This document shows positions 12,739 through 12,741 of a DNA stretch of 12,741 nt, one piece after another. The notes beneath the pieces are model-generated. The model was not told the origin of the DNA, did no database searches, and saw only the letters and a list, made by a program, of their open reading frames with translations. The translations under genes were made by a program, and so were the position numbers. Each line of letters opens with the position of its first letter. Positions within the stretch are counted from its first letter, which is position 1. Source of the DNA: CAYXRK01 sp964467615 (GTDB lineage: Bacteria; Hydrogenedentota; Hydrogenedentia; Hydrogenedentales; GCA-2746185); the NCBI GenBank assembly GCA_964467615.1, contig CAYXRK010000145.1, positions 1 to 12,741 of the forward strand. Direction: 5' to 3'.

Positions 12739-12741
12739 TTC

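Overview
The window is a stretch of bacterial chromosome with high G+C coding sequence. It has a riboflavin operon on the minus strand, a small AT-richer accessory segment, three plus-strand metabolic genes, and ilvD on the minus strand. Short palindromic repeats dispersed between genes, a secreted DUF3604/PHP protein, a BadH-like dehydrogenase and an acyltransferase-hydrolase fusion would fit an uncultivated planctomycete- or Hydrogenedentes-like bacterium. That is an impression from gene style; the sequence holds no rRNA or other taxonomic marker.

Left part (1-4274, minus strand): a complete riboflavin operon read right to left. A sigma70-type promoter (4246-4274) leads into an FMN riboswitch (4099-4221) and an intrinsic terminator whose T-tract ends one base before the ribD start. 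The genes follow in order: ribD, ribE, ribBA, ribH and nusB. Junctions are tight (1 nt, 2 nt and a 4-nt GTGA overlap), except between ribE and ribBA, where a roughly 100-bp imperfect inverted repeat sits. RibBA and RibD start from GTP and, with RibH and RibE, complete riboflavin. The FMN made downstream from it would close the feedback loop at the riboswitch.

Middle part (4290-5193, minus strand): a visibly AT-richer segment with a palindromic repeat, a small protein with one CPRC knuckle, and a hicBA toxin-antitoxin pair with its own promoter. The hicA frame has no ATG, GTG or TTG start: ATC stands where the family has ATG.

Right-middle part (5324-10680, plus strand): an NAD-type short-chain dehydrogenase resembling BadH, an exported DUF3604/PHP metallohydrolase-like protein, and a 751-aa fusion of a PlsC/PlsB-like acyltransferase with an alpha/beta hydrolase. 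Nothing shows that the three act in one pathway.

Right end (10722-12741): a tandem palindromic repeat lies between the convergent fusion gene and ilvD (dihydroxy-acid dehydratase, branched-chain amino acid synthesis). Upstream of ilvD are another palindrome and a G-quadruplex-type G-run motif. The repeat unit beside the ilvD 3' end is identical over 29 nt to one just after nusB. No gene-free gap exceeds 300 bases. I see no tRNA, rRNA, CRISPR array, transposase or phage gene.
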